Shown here piece after piece: positions 1-13,741 of a stretch of DNA of 64,000 nucleotides. The stretch is taken from contig NC_092358.1 in assembly GCF_030848805.1 (NCBI RefSeq), positions 5,766,001 to 5,830,000 of the forward strand, given 5' to 3'. The notes under the pieces are model-generated. The model worked only from the letters and a program-made list of their open reading frames with translations. It made no database searches and was not told where the DNA came from. Positions within the stretch are counted from its first letter, which is position 1. Every line of letters starts with the position of its first letter. The DNA is from Temnothorax longispinosus. Lineage: Eukaryota > Arthropoda > Insecta > Hymenoptera > Formicidae. The position numbers and the translations under genes were made by a program.

Positions 1-2199
1 CACGGCAAACCCGGCTCTTTCCGTCTAGCGCACCGATTGTACCTGCGGAATAATAAAATTAAAAAGAGACCGGGAGAATTGAGATTGGAGTCGCCGGGCT
101 TGCGAGCCGAGACGCCCGAGACTTGTCGCTCAAGACTTCGCGCGCGCGCGTCCCCCAAGAAATACTAATTACAAAAGTAATTACAGCAGTAACAGTAGAC
201 ACGATAAACGGCATTATCCCGCGCGACAAACGTAATTGCACGGTAACGGAAGGACAATTAACTGCTCCATTTTCGCGGGCAAACGGCGCGTTACCACACG
301 TATATACGCGCACACGCGTGATCATACGTATACGTCGGGTACAAAAACACATATATACTCGTACACACACATACGCCATATACGCGACGTTATTTAAGCT
401 TCAGCTTACGTTACCGCGCGACGCTTACCGGCGCATCCTGCTATGCAAATGCGTGTTGAATTATGCATTCCGTCCGCGAGTTATAGATACATTCCCGCGA
501 GCGGAAAACGCGCGCGCCGAGTTATTATTCCGTAACCCTTCCGCTAGGGCCGCGTATCGCGAATTCATTTTGCATTATAATTCCCGAAAGATTGGAACCG
601 GTGGACGGATACGGGGCCGCCGCGTCGGCTTAATATCGCGCCCGTTGCCCAGGGTGATCCCACATCCGCCGCGCACAACGCGCAATGCGGTTTGAAACTG
701 CGGGGAAATTATAACCGGAGCTGTCTGCGCGATTTTTTGTCTCGTTCGGTGGTTTTTTCGGCCGTAAGCCGTTTAAAGTTCGGCCAATGAACCGATGATT
801 CAGCGGCCGCGAACGACGATTTTCTGTCGCACTCGGCGTTATTACAAGAGAGCGAGCGGTAACGAGGGAGAGGAGATGCGTCGGATAAAAATGTCACGCC
901 GTAAAACGTAAACGGTAGTAGCTTTCTGCCAGCTTTTTATTTGACATTTATTCGTGACACTTGGTGCATGACAGCAGTATGGACGGTATGGTATAAAATG
1001 TAGGCTCCACGCTAGGTTTTACATCTGACATTTGTTTCACGACACTTGTGCCTGACAGCGGAGAGCGGTAATATAAGCGATGAAGAATTTCTCTCAGATT
1101 GCATTACAATGAGAGAATGCTAGCGGGAGAATTAATGGAAATGCCATAAATGTTAAGTAAAGCACGGGCAACGAGATAAACGACATCCTATATTAATTCG
1201 AATTAGACACATTTAATTCAACTACGATTTAAATCCTCCGTTTAAATCCTTTTCAACAATTTAAATTACAAATCTTTCCAAGCGAGGAAAACTCGCTAAA
1301 AATTATTTCTTGTTTTTTTTTTTAAACAAATAAAACTTAAAAATTGACTTGAAAGAACTGAAATTTTTATTTAAAAAAATATTCGATTAAATATAGATAA
1401 GTATAAATTATATCAAACATTCCCTTTTTTAGTTCAATCTTTCATATTTTTTTTAGTAAACAATGTTAATTGAAGTAGAATGTTTTTTTTTCCGGTAGAA
1501 GGAAGACGTACAGATTTAATTGCTAGAAAAACTGATTACTTTACGCTTTCTCGCCGCTTTTTCGGACGATTCCGTCGAAGTGGCCATTAACGCGCTGCTA
1601 GAAAACTCGCTTTAACCCTACACGCGGCATATATATACACGAATATCCACGCGTGTGGCGAGGTGTGGATGCTCGCTAAGTGGCTCCATTCAGCGATGCC
1701 TGACGGAATACATTACAGGAATAAGCCGCAGTTACAAAACTCGCTCCCCAGCGAAATCTCTTTTGTTCGTGACTTTTCAGGAAATTCTTTCCTCTTAGGA
1801 GAAAAATTTCCCCGCGTTCAGATAGGCAAACATATGGGAAAACCATCGCTGGAGATTATACTTGATGTTCGCTATTCCTTAATCGGATTTTTATGAGACC
1901 ACTATCCTTCTTAAGCTTCTTTCGGTATTCAAGGTAAAATATCTTGTTAACCAAGCCTGAGATTAAAATTCGTTCAGACGAAATATATTCGTACAAATTA
2001 TATTTAAACGATTTACAAATTCTGATTGTTATTTTTACCTAAAAAATAATACGACTAAGAAAATTGACTTCTTCGACTTTTTGTTTAGTATATACTCGTA
2101 ATCGAGTTGCGTATTATAAAAATTGGAGAAACAAACCGTGCTTATTCGCTCATCATGAAACCACTAATGCGAAATAAAAAAGAATTATGATTACGTTAC
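1..2199. other. No gene recognised
   Basis: The first 900 bases are GC-richer with purine-pyrimidine CG/CA runs; the rest is AT-rich. No convincing exon on either strand. Probably intron of the gene whose exon lies at 2200-2335. Confidence 0.4.
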
Positions 2200-2335
2200 C
2201 TTACGAAGCATCTCTTCGAGCGATTCCATGTCCAAGGCGGAGTTGTTGTTTTCGGTGTGTACGGGTTGCATCATTGGCAATTTATCAACTCCAGATGAGT
2301 CACTAGTCTCGATGAGAGAGTTGTACTCGCGGGCA
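2200..2335 (-). CDS. Internal coding exon, possibly of the same coiled-coil gene
   Basis: 136 nt between acceptor TTTTGATTAG and donor AAG|GTAACG on the minus strand. One base completes a split codon, then 45 codons begin AREYNSLIETSDSSGVDKLP, continue through MMQPVHTENNNSALD and end MESLEEMLRK, in phase 0. The balanced codon composition in an AT-rich setting, clean splice borders and heptad-like end support a real exon. Same strand as the exon at 28903-29964, whose end (DMLREK) is similar in style. The two cannot join directly (phase 0 end, but this exon needs a phase 2 donor), so at least one exon lies between. Assignment to that gene is inference. Confidence 0.6.
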
Positions 2336-3141
2336 CTAATCAAAATCGTTCGGCTATGATTTCATCGAATGCCATAAATATCGACGCGGTCGAAACTTAT
2401 CACCTCGTAATCACCATCATTTCTCACGTCACATTGTCCATCATAATCGAAACTGTGTTCCCAATAACTAACTGTCTATAGACGGACAGATATGTGGTAG
2501 ATATGTTTGGATTCTGATACGAATTCAAATAATAAAAGTCAGAAAGTTATCACGTTTCCAGTCAGAGTTAAACACTGATTTAATCTGCACCATTGACAAA
2601 TTTAAACTTATAAAAAATCCAATTTTGCCATTTCCTTTTTGCGTTTATTAAATATTCCTGACTAAAATAAAAAGTCTGATATTGTATTTTTGCTCTTATA
2701 CAAGTTTAGTGAACATTCGGCAGAAAACCTTTGTCACATTATTGATTTTTGTTACACGTGCTTGTGTATTAGGTCGCCGTGTGAAACCGCGGTTTTCTGT
2801 GGGTTGCGGTAAGAAAGGTTTGAGAAACAGCGGATCAGAGAGCCGAAAAGGAGGACGCTGTAAAACGGGACGAAAAGGGAGGGTTAATCTTTCGGCGGGG
2901 GCGAGAGAGACCTGCCATATCGTCACACGGCGTCGTCATCGAGGACTGTCGAGAGCGTCGCTCTCTGCACGACTATTTTCGGACGTGGGGTATTTTTAAG
3001 CCTCGCTTTGGGAGTCCCGAAAGGCGCGATTTCCAGAAGAAAGAAACGCGCCGTTTCCTGCCACCGCCTGTCGCCTTTCACGATGCAGTTAGTCGGTGCA
3101 GCACTTCACGGACAATCGAGAAAGAAAATATGAAGGGGGAG

Positions 3142-3179
3142 GTGTGCGTGCGCGCGCGCGCGCGCGCGCGCGCGCGCGT
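3142..3179. repeat. Alternating CG/TG dinucleotide run
   Basis: 38 nt of strictly alternating purine-pyrimidine, of which 3150-3178 is pure GC/CG. Prone to Z-DNA. Confidence 0.95.
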
Positions 3180-4770
3180 TCTCACAGAGAATGTATACGT
3201 TCGTTTTCGACTAATTGAGACACAGGATAGACAGTAAAAATATATTTCAAACCCGACAAAGAGTTTTGTTCGAAGAATATTTTAAGCAATTTCCACGAGA
3301 CGATAGAATGAGGTTCCCTTTCGTCCATCTCACGAGAAGGATACACATATAGATATAATAATAAATAAAATTAAAGATACATTGAACAAATATAATAATA
3401 AATAATAAATATTATATATACAACGAAATAATAAAAATAATTTGCTTCATCTCTCTTATATAAATTTATATTCTTATTTATATTTCATTACTTAAAATTG
3501 TACGTCTCTTTGGCTTACCGCAAAGTTTACCGTGGAAAATCTCGAAACGCGATATTTATTTTGTAAAAACGGAGATAAATTTTTCAATTCAGAATATTAT
3601 ATCTCCACGTTAATATCGAAGATAAATTTAGCACGAGATGAAAAAGGTACTTTTTCTCTGAACAAGCGATTTAATTATTGAGCGGCACCCAACCGCCGCG
3701 CCGACCGGATAATTATGGACGCGCGTAACTTTTTTTCACATTGATTTTTTTCACGTGCATCCCAACGCTGCTGGTCGGAATACAGCGGTCCTGTCGACTT
3801 CTAATTTTCGCGAGCCGCCGATAGAAGGGTCAATATTTATTCTCTCTCTCTCCCGATAATACCAATCACCGAGAGAGCGCGCGCGGTTCACTTTCGCCGC
3901 TCGTCCCTCGTTAAAGTTCGATTCGTTCCGGTATTTGGTAAGCAAATAGAGGCCGGATCACCGACGACAACCTGCCTGCCGCGCTAGCACGTTATAAAGA
4001 GCCGAAGAGTATCAAAGGATGAAAGTAGTTCACGCAGAAAGTTAGTTTCCGCAATTTCTCGCTGCTTGTTCGCTCGCGCGCGCGGTAGTTTTATTATTTT
4101 CCCCGCTCGAGATAAGCTCGCTCAATATTGACTTTAGCGACTGCACTGTCTGCAGATCGGCACCGGTTATTGTTATGTCAATAGTTAAACAAGTGAAATC
4201 ACCATAAACCTAAGTGGAGTAGTCACGAATCGGTAATTTCCCGAACTTAGAAATGAAATAAAAAAATGCAATCGGATTGAAGAGCTTATACATTGGCAAA
4301 GAACATTCATCGACTTTTATTATTAGTTTCTCAATATTGTAGTATCAAAAAATCGATCGATCCTAAATTGACAAAGAAATCTGGCTTTAAAATCAAAAGG
4401 CAAGTTTCGGAACATCGCGTATCTCTCTGTCTATAGAAAAAGATAGATTGACGCAAAAAAAGATTGACAATTAAATAAATAAAGCTTCACTTAAACTCTT
4501 TGGAAAATACACCCCTCAATTAAAATGCGAAACTCGGAGAGAGTGCGAACGCGCTATAGATGCTATTATAGACGAACCTTTCAAGTGCTTCCTAGCGCGT
4601 TGACGCGAGTCGAACGACATATGATTTCGATCCACCGAGATTTTTGTTCCATTCATGAGCGTCCGTGTCTCGTCGCTCGTCCCTTTAGTGACATTCGTTT
4701 GAACTCTCTAACCAGCGAAACCCACGCGAAACAGCGCGCACACTCGCTCTATATATCCCGATAGCCCCAT

Positions 4771-4896
4771 GATCAAAGCTTAATTGAAAAAGAGGAGGCC
4801 GATCCTGAATGTGCTAGCGACTGATACTATCTGGAATAGATACCGCTTTTATCTCTCTTGTAAGCGGATATATAGGTTAGCCCTTTGATCAAAGGG
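4771..4896. promoter_or_regulatory. Cluster of three TCF/Pangolin-type sites
   Basis: GCTTTGATC (minus, 4771-4779) and a perfect 16-bp palindrome CCCTTTGATCAAAGGG (4881-4896) holding CCTTTGATC on both strands. All three match the fly TCF consensus SCTTTGATS exactly. A Wnt-responsive element is an inference. Confidence 0.35.
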
Positions 4897-7800
4897 CGAA
4901 AGGGCCACGTAATTTTTCGGGGGAAAAATTAAGAAGCATTTTGTACGACACGAAGCCGGCAATTAACGGAACAGTCGGTTATAATAATAGCTTAAGCTGA
5001 AAAGTGCACTCAGAATTTTAGAATAAATTCCAAAGACGTTACGTATTACTCAAAAATAATAATTAATTTCCTGTCCTCAAAAATAATAATTTAATACAAT
5101 TTTCCAGATATAAATTGAAATTGTATTCTTATAATTGCGTTCTTCATCAAATAAATGCCAAAGTTTTAAACTTTAAAAATTATATTGTTATGTGTTGAAA
5201 ATTACTTAAAAGAAACAAAGGAAACGTTTAATGAATAAAAGCAAAAAATATATATATTGCCTCCACAACAGTATTTTCTTTAATTTCTAAGATTGTAAAT
5301 TTAGATGAAAAATTATGACAAAGATTCGGATTCTGCGTAAAAAACGAAACACGTAGTTTTAATTATTTCGTCGTAAACATTCCTAAAATTCGATCTAATT
5401 CTGAGATCTTTAATTTCTTCGTTTGCCCTTATTCCCCGGATTTATATCGCCGACGTTTAAAAAGGGGGAGATTTATTCCAGTCGGGAAATTAAATTTCTT
5501 TAAGAACGATAAGAAAATACAAAACAAGTAAAAACACGAAATAAAAGGTATAACATTGGATTAATGATGTAAAGGAGATATTATTACAGGAATAAGGGTA
5601 CGATAAGTGAAAGCGATGACATACAAAGATTGCGAAGAAATTTTCGTGAGTTACGAACCGTTCTTACAACACCTTACGTTAAAGCGAACGGATTTTGATC
5701 CCAGAATTAATTGTGTAACAAGTTCTAAAAGTAATTGCACGCGCAACTAGGACAAACTTTTGATTAATTGCAGTACAATGCGGCATTCTACAGCTTTCTA
5801 CGGGGAGCGCGCCAGAATAAACGAGTGGAAATTTTAATAAGACGGATCGACAAAAAAGTCAACCAAAGTCACCATTTATTACAGTCTCTTTCAAGTTTCA
5901 GTACGACATCTTTTTGTGTAATTATGTTCAGAAGTAATGCTCCCGAATTAATATTAAGGTAAAGCTTATTTCGAACCAAAAGAGAATACATTTTTGTTAT
6001 AATATTTCATATTTCTTTTTAATATCTATATTTTAATATCTATAATATTTGTTTTCATATTATATAATATTTATTATTATTAATATAATATTCACGATTA
6101 TCAATTTACTTTCTGAGAGACTTACTTATTTCGTGAAAACGTATTTATTTCAAATTAAAAGTTCAATATTTTTACTGAAGAAAAATCAATTCTGAATCAA
6201 ATAATCTATCATTATAACTTTACTTGTTTATTATGGGATTTTCCACCGTATACCTTGCCGGGGCTGAAACTAAAAGTTACTCCATAACTTACTCCTTTCG
6301 ACTAAGCGCATAATGTATTCCAGTTTCTAGCGAATTATTTATAATAGTTTAACAAATCCTTCGTGCACAATCTTTCCTCAAGAAAGATTCGATAAGACGT
6401 CAACTTTCATAAAAATTAAAAAGAATCAGCAATATAATTCTCGGGTAATACCACCGTTAGAAATATTGTAGCGTGAAACAACTGTGTTCGTGCGTCGTAA
6501 ATCGCTATCGTATTTGCATTCCGATTGAGAAAGATACGCGCGGGCTTTCCTTGCGCGTGCATTATAGATGCACTTACTGAAGCGAAAACGTACCTTTGTA
6601 AAGTTCTTTTATAATATCTTTTATTACTGTAACTTTTATTCCGGTAAGATATAATTAAATAAAGAATTTAGAGTAACTACGACATAATAATAATTATACT
6701 TACAAAATACTTTTTAAAATGATAGCTATAGTATATATAAGTCGTCACATATAAAATTACCAAAAGTATATCTCATAATTTATCATTTACCTGTGTTCAT
6801 ATAATTTCATATTTATGATTATTAATTAGTACTCTGCTTCTGATAACGCGGAATGTTTAAAAAGCGACCAAATTGCTAAATTCGTTAAAGAACATCGTGG
6901 TATTAAAATTAATTAATTTAACTCGAGAATAGCCTGTATATACTTCATGAGTAAATTGAACGAAGTTATCGTGACTGAAAGGTCTCTTTTGATTTCTCGT
7001 TTCGTTCGACGTGATTTAGTAGCTAATTGACATCGCCTTGGTAGAAAGAAGCTACTAATTGCTTTAACACCGCTGTTCAAACGTAACCACTGGAAACGAT
7101 GTTTGCTCATAATACGACAAAGAAAGATAATTTCTCGTCTTTATGATTTTTGTATATGATAACAAAAGATATAAAAGTGACGATAATATACGTTGCAATT
7201 GAGATTTTTATCTATAGTGTGAAACGCATTTGACGCCCTTTAAATGAATTATTGTCATTTACCATTATGTCTTTTAGAATTTGACTTTCAAAATTAAATA
7301 CACCGGTTACACGATAATCGTATTGATCGCACGATTTAATATACGACTGTTAGCTTGTTTCAAAATTCATTTAACAATACACCAATTCTTGCGATCAATT
7401 GCGACACATGCTCACAATGCTTTATCTGAATATAGTGCTTCAATCCGATTACGCTTGTTGGTAACAGTAACAGAAAAAAAAAATAAACGGATGTAGTATA
7501 ACAAAGTAAAATAATGTGATATTTGATTCGGAAAAAATTCGGTATATCAAGTTGATTAAATCATCAACAGAGAAGAGCAATATAAACCTATAATCTGAGA
7601 TACAATAATTTGAATATTCCAACAAGAACAAAAATAGTTTCCAGGATTTTTTACATTCGTCGAGATTTACATTTCCGCGCTCTCGGAAAATCGCAAAAAT
7701 CGCTGGAAAAAAATCGCGGTGCATATTTACAAATGTGCTCCAGAATTCAAAAGTACTCTATCTGTCTCTCTCCCCCTCCGCTGCCCTGCGTCACCCTTTC

Positions 7801-8204
7801 CGCCACTTCAGATGTCAGTCAGGTATCGACACACAGGGTTTGACTGCCGTTCACGCAGAAACCGATTCGATTGTCCCCGAATTACGTACCCCTTTGTCCC
7901 TCATACGCGCCCACTTATCCCCCTCCGATAATTTACATCGTAAATCACACCACGAGGGCGAGATCGTCCCGTCAAACGCGACGCTGACGCGGATCAATGT
8001 GATGCGGGATCGCGGAATTACGGATCCCGCGTGTATCCCGCGAGGGAGGAAGATCGGGAGGACGTAGCGCTCCGATCGCGTTTCACGGACCACTGAGGGG
8101 AAGTCACGTCCGTCGCGGTGGCAGCGGCGATGTCGGAGTCGGAGTTGCGTCGGGCGCATACGTCACATGCGCGCCTTGCGCGCAACGCGGCGAGGCGCGG
8201 CGCG

Positions 8205-8226
8205 GCGCGACGCGACGCGACGCGAC
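8205..8226. repeat. CGCGA tandem repeat
   Basis: About four CGCGA units in a GC-rich patch at 8.1-8.3 kb. ORFs across it are Arg-rich artefacts. Confidence 0.8.
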
Positions 8227-10383
8227 GCCGCCGCGTCGGTCGTCCTCGTCGACACGATAGCGAATGGCACTGTATATACTCTCGTAGAAGGATGCGACGT
8301 GAGTACTCGTAAAGCGCCAAATCCGAGAGAGGTCTCGGATTATACGAGCCGGCTTATTCGACTCGCAAACTACTGGATAAATTCGGAATTATCAAGCTCG
8401 CGCGCGAGACTCTCGCGTTAAGTTCTGCTTTAAAGTTACGTAGTCTCGTTAAACAGAGGCAAAAATTCGTCACCGGATGGATTAAAGCACGATGAATCAA
8501 CGATGACTGTTCAAATTAATAAAAATTACCTTTAAGCCGCGCTTCCCGATTAACGCGACTCCAAAGTACTTCGAATACGCCGAAACTTTTGCGTCGCTTT
8601 TCACGAACGTTTTGCAATATTCATATAAATGATGTTACAACGGGTAGAACAAAGGAACAAATTTTATTCTGACGCGATGATTTATGTCCACGCAAATTCG
8701 TCCCCTCCCAATAATACGATTCCGTGTATCTCCGCCGCACACTCCGTGTATCTTTATTGCTGTCGTGCCATCTCGCCGATCCAAGACGTGTACCCATGCC
8801 GCCGGAAGTATCCATTAGACGAGAAGGAACTTAACAGTCTACGTTCGTGTCAACGGTAGTCGCCGTTGGTTACGTGATATTACAAGTACAACGTTGCAAT
8901 GCATTTGTGATAAGAAGCTTCGTATGCGAATCACCGTGTAATAATGTACATTTCGCCGATAATCTCGAGAGAGAGAGAGAGAGTTCCTTTTAATATTTAG
9001 CGGGGTAGACTATCATATATAGGAAAACGTGACTACCGAAAATAACTCATCGCGCAGCGCGTGCTCTTAGCTTGATTAATCGATTCCATCTAAATGAATT
9101 AACCCGGCATAGCATCGTTACGTATAGGTGCCATTTGCGGACGGTAGTTATGTCGAGAATTTTAGTGAAATTCCTAGTGACCGTAATAATTTCTAGGGGC
9201 CTTATCGTATTATCGCGATAACCTACGCCACGAGTTTGAGAAAGTTCTTCATATACAATGCGCCTTCGAGCTAATCCAATAACGTACGCGACGCCCTGGA
9301 TCCGCAAAATGTCCCCCTCAACTATAGAGAAAGAGATCTAAATTCTATATTCGAACTAAAATTAAATAGAGATATCTACTATAACAGACATCAAATATCG
9401 AAAATCAAGTGATCTGCGAGGGTTTAGCTTTATGAGAATATGAATAAGTAACGGTAAGTAATAATGTCGTTTAATTGTTGAATTATGTAACGCGTTTGAC
9501 GACGAGCAATTAAGCTCCTAAATAATGAATAAATTAGCTATGATCGATAAAATTAAGCTTTACATTATAACATCATCTCTACATGAAATTTCTCTAATTA
9601 GTTTAATTTTTCATTAGTTCAAATATATGAGGTTTTTTTAACTGTTATTTTTTCGGTTCAATGTTTAGTACACTAGATACTATATAGCACAGAAGCTATA
9701 GATATAGCATCGCTGTAAAAGCAGACAAAGATTCCCTTCGGTTTCTTAAAGTTCGCTTAAGTGAATTTTGGTTTAGAAATAGCGATAAAGAACTCTCAGA
9801 AGATCTTCTTTCGACAAGACGAGAAGGCGAGGCACATCGCCATCGCTCACAAACAAAATCAATATTTAATTTTACGGACTTTTATCCGTGGTCGAAACTG
9901 CAAGAGAAGGAAGCAGGGAAGAAAGGTGAAATAGAGACAGGAGAGGGAAGCGGGGAATCTTTAAAACTCGATAAGGTTCGAGAAAATCGAGGTCGTTGGA
10001 GCCCTTTCCGAATCGGAAACGATCTATTCACGCGCGCATTTACAAATACGCACGACTACCCTCGGTGTGTACTTTAAACAACATTTTCTCGCGAATGTAT
10101 CCGACGTTCTATTCTCTGTCTCGCAAATAAAAATACTTGCCGATTGGATAACGTTACACAAAGGATGACTGCTGAGAAATGTTTATCTATGCACGTTATA
10201 TTAATAAAACTTAATAACTCTAATCTTAAAAATCTATGATAATAATAAAATAAAATTAAAAAAATTGATTTTAGAAAATACTTTAAATTACAAGAATTTC
10301 TTAATTAATTAACTTTGGGCGCGCTACTCTTTAAGGTTATGCAAAATACATAAGTAACTCATTAATTTATCACATTAATCTTT

Positions 10384-10414
10384 GGGTTAAAAGTTTAAAA
10401 ATTAACTTTTACCC
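10384..10414. repeat. Short inverted repeat
   Basis: GGGTTAAAAGTT (10384-10395) faces AACTTTTACCC (10404-10414), a near-perfect hairpin in TTAAC-rich sequence. Confidence 0.6.
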
Positions 10415-13400
10415 GACTTTAACCCGACATAACCTGTCAAACCGTTAAACTCTAACTTATTTGAATACCCTAATGTTAACTTAACTAAACCAATAGAGCT
10501 AAAATAATAAAATGTTATTTAACTCAAGGCACGAGTTTAAATTTCATCCTTTAACAGTGTATAACTGCTAATAATGGCAGTTCACAATTAGTTTCTATAT
10601 TCTAACTATCCTCGAACTTATTACGTTATATATGTTATAGTTTAATTATTTTGAGCGAGATCTTCTATCAAAGTGGATATTAAAATCTCGGAGAGATCAA
10701 GCTGATTCATTTTCAAGATATGCTTGATTATGTTTGCCGTCGTCGCCACAGAAATGGGAAGCCGAAGTGACTCCATAACATTAGCTCGTCCTACCAAATG
10801 CAAATTTAATGAGGCAGAAAAGATCCCACTTTCTTATCAAGACTACCTTTTACCTCGGTGGCTTCATAATTACGTTAGACTGTTATTTGAATTTTGCGTT
10901 ATTCTATAATTAAGATTTCGATTATGCAACATAATTTATGGCTAATTGGATATAACAGCGGCGGAAATTATTCTGCTAACGCTCTTGTAACATTATCTTG
11001 AAATAAACGCGAAATCAGAACGGTAGAAAGGGACGGTTGCGGCATCACTCGCATGTAAAATAATAGCATTACAACCAGAGTAGAAATTCGCGATTAGACG
11101 TATTCGAATTCAGTTTGGCGATCCCGGGAGGATTTCCCGGCATCTGATGCGGCGCGTGCCGAATAAAGTACGAGCAAACCCGACCAATGACACATCATTC
11201 GTCTCTATACTAATCTGAGTAAAAGAGATTAGATATACGACCGCAGCCATTAATTCAACGCGGAGATGCCGTATACCTCTCTCTTCAAATGTCCAAATCT
11301 TTTTTACATTATATTTTCCCACTGTCTGCTAAGAACGCGAGTGAAATAATTTATTTGCTAGCATATAACACAGATTGATATGTATACAGCAAATGTATCA
11401 ATTACCAAATGTTATTTCACGAAAATCGGCACAGAATTTTTTGGAGTAAAGATTGTAGAAAAAAACTCGAACGCTCTCGATAACAGAATTATTAATAAAA
11501 ATTATAATTAGGAAGTGAAGTAATCCGAACTGTGTTCGGAGATTTGTTAAATATAGATTATCCGTTATTAATGGTGAGGAATGCAGCACGAAAGAAATGG
11601 AAGGACGCGGAAGATGAAAGTGCGAAGCTAAGAAATCCATAGAGCGTCTAATGACGTTTAGGACCAGTTGGAGAAGCTTCTCGGGTGCTCGTCCCGTCAA
11701 AAATGTAACACGTACAACCCCGGGACAACCAGAGGGTAGAGGGAGATGATGAATCATCGAAGAAACCATTTATCATTGTCATAAACGGTACGGAGAACGC
11801 AAGCTCGAGTCGCGCGCCATTCAGTTCGCGCTCGGATAATTAACCAGCAAACATCCACGCAATAATGCACTTTGGTGCCGCCGCTTCCGTTACGCTAGAA
11901 ATCCCTCTTCCAATCGCTCTCTCTCATCGCCATCTAAATTGTGCAAAAAGAAAGATCCTTTTAATTATCGCGCAGTGTTAACAATGTCGAACTCTTGTCA
12001 ACACTCATTATTGCTACAAAATCATTTTCTGCGACGTTTTTTGCGACGTTCCATTAGGATTGATCGCGTGTTCCAGGGTCAAAGTATAGCTCTCATTTCT
12101 TCCGGGGTTGCTCTCTCGGATTCAGATGTGTGCTCTACGGAAGTTATCCAACACTTACAGCGGGACGTACGCGATGGGCGAATGCAACGACCGTTGACAA
12201 TATCGCCATAAATCCGTCCTGCCGCCGCTAGATATTCGTTATTCCGATGCTATTTTCGCCCTAACGCTCTTCCGGTAAGAAGCGACTGCCTCTAGTGCTC
12301 TAACGGGCGATGAGAGCGGAGTGAAAAAGCGCAGCGCGCGCGGGTATAACCGCCCCGCGTATATTAGAAGAGACGAAAATTAGTCTTAATTTTATAAATA
12401 GCACTACCGGGAACAGACACTTATAGTTAATAAGCCTCCGGCGCGGAAAACGCTGCCGGGCCCCTTTAAGCCTCGCTCTCTGCGCCGCTAATAGAGGGAG
12501 AGTGGATTAGAGCGCGAAGTGTAACAGAGATATAAATTTCGCATCCTACGCCAGAACACAAGTTCTGGCATAATATGCCACGTAAAAGAGCTAATCGGAA
12601 AGAAATAAAGGAAATAAAGCAGGACGAAAGAATAAAAAGTATAAAGTAACATTATAGATAGTAATACATATTTGTAGTGTAAAAGCGTTTCTCAAAAGAC
12701 AGACAGAAACCATTTTCTCTAATATTAATTACAATTAAGATTGCACGTTAGATATTCGTAGAATAAAGATTATCAGAGCTCTAAAATCTGTAAGTGATTT
12801 TATCAGATAAAAGTTCTTGCCTATCCCAAAAAAATCAGCTAGACCAACAAAGGAAGAGAAAATCTTTAGATTATTATCTATCCCTTTATACGAACTGGGA
12901 AAAAGAATTATTAAAATTTTAGCAACGTTTTTACCGTCAAAGACACACGGTTGTTTGAAATTCTGCACGTTGATTGTTCTATTAAAGCGCTCCTTATTCT
13001 CAAAATGCTAATACGACCTCGAAATTATAAATATCTACGTCGGAGGTAAATACATCTGGGAAAATGAGACTCTCGGTAGCTAGCGCGAAGACGAAGATGA
13101 AAATGAAGACAAAGTTGCCTCGCAGCCTCTCTCCGCCTCGCGATATTAAGACACTCGAGGCTCGCGCACGTCACGGTCCAATCTTCGCTCTATCTCGGCC
13201 CTGCACTCCATCTCGGCCATTTACATGCAAGATATTCCGGCGCGAGCGTACGTTCGTATCACAATTTGCATTACCTCTCTTATCCTCTCGCTCGCTCGTT
13301 CGTTAGCGGGGTCGCGAATAAAGGCTACAAGAAGGAACCGGGGAATTGAAACCGGGATAATTTCGGTGAAACCGTAAATTTCTTTCTCGCGCGCCGACGG

Positions 13401-13672
13401 GCGTTTCGATCTTTACGTCGACAATAGAAACGCGGTCGGAAAGCCCTTTCTTTCGTGTTTGCAACGTCGAAAAAAATTACCGAAATTATACTGTTCTCGA
13501 TATATCTGCTTTCACCGAGGGATACGATAAACGACAAGCACACACATGAAATATCGGAATGTTTGTAGGACCAGTTCGGAGGCAAAAGGAGGGAAAAGTG
13601 GAACACCTGAGGTATCGTGAGTTAGAGGAACATCTCGGCTGAATTTTTCAGGGATCGATTTAAAAAACTTAC

Positions 13673-13741
13673 GATCGTTTCCTCCTGCGGAACGAGGAGC
13701 AGACTCCTTGTGCGCAAGGTGGCATTCTCATCGCCCTTCAT
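13673..13741 (-). CDS. Possible alternative first coding exon
   Basis: On the minus strand ATG 13741 opens 23 codons, MKGDENATLRTRSLLL then VPQEETI, ending at a perfect donor ATC|GTAAGT in phase 0. This is the same phase as the end of the 28903-29964 exon. It could be an alternative N terminus from an internal promoter, or a chance ORF beside a chance donor. Confidence 0.22.

Noticed and set aside
123..695. 190-codon plus-strand ORF at the left end
   Set aside because: Arg/Thr-rich translation of CG/CA-rich sequence, no domain, no splice or promoter context, and an opposite frame is open too.
1500..1620. Minus-strand stretch reading SALMATSTESSEKAARKRK before a GTAATC site
   Set aside because: The possible acceptor gives a phase that does not fit the exon at 2200-2335, and the alternative phase stops quickly.
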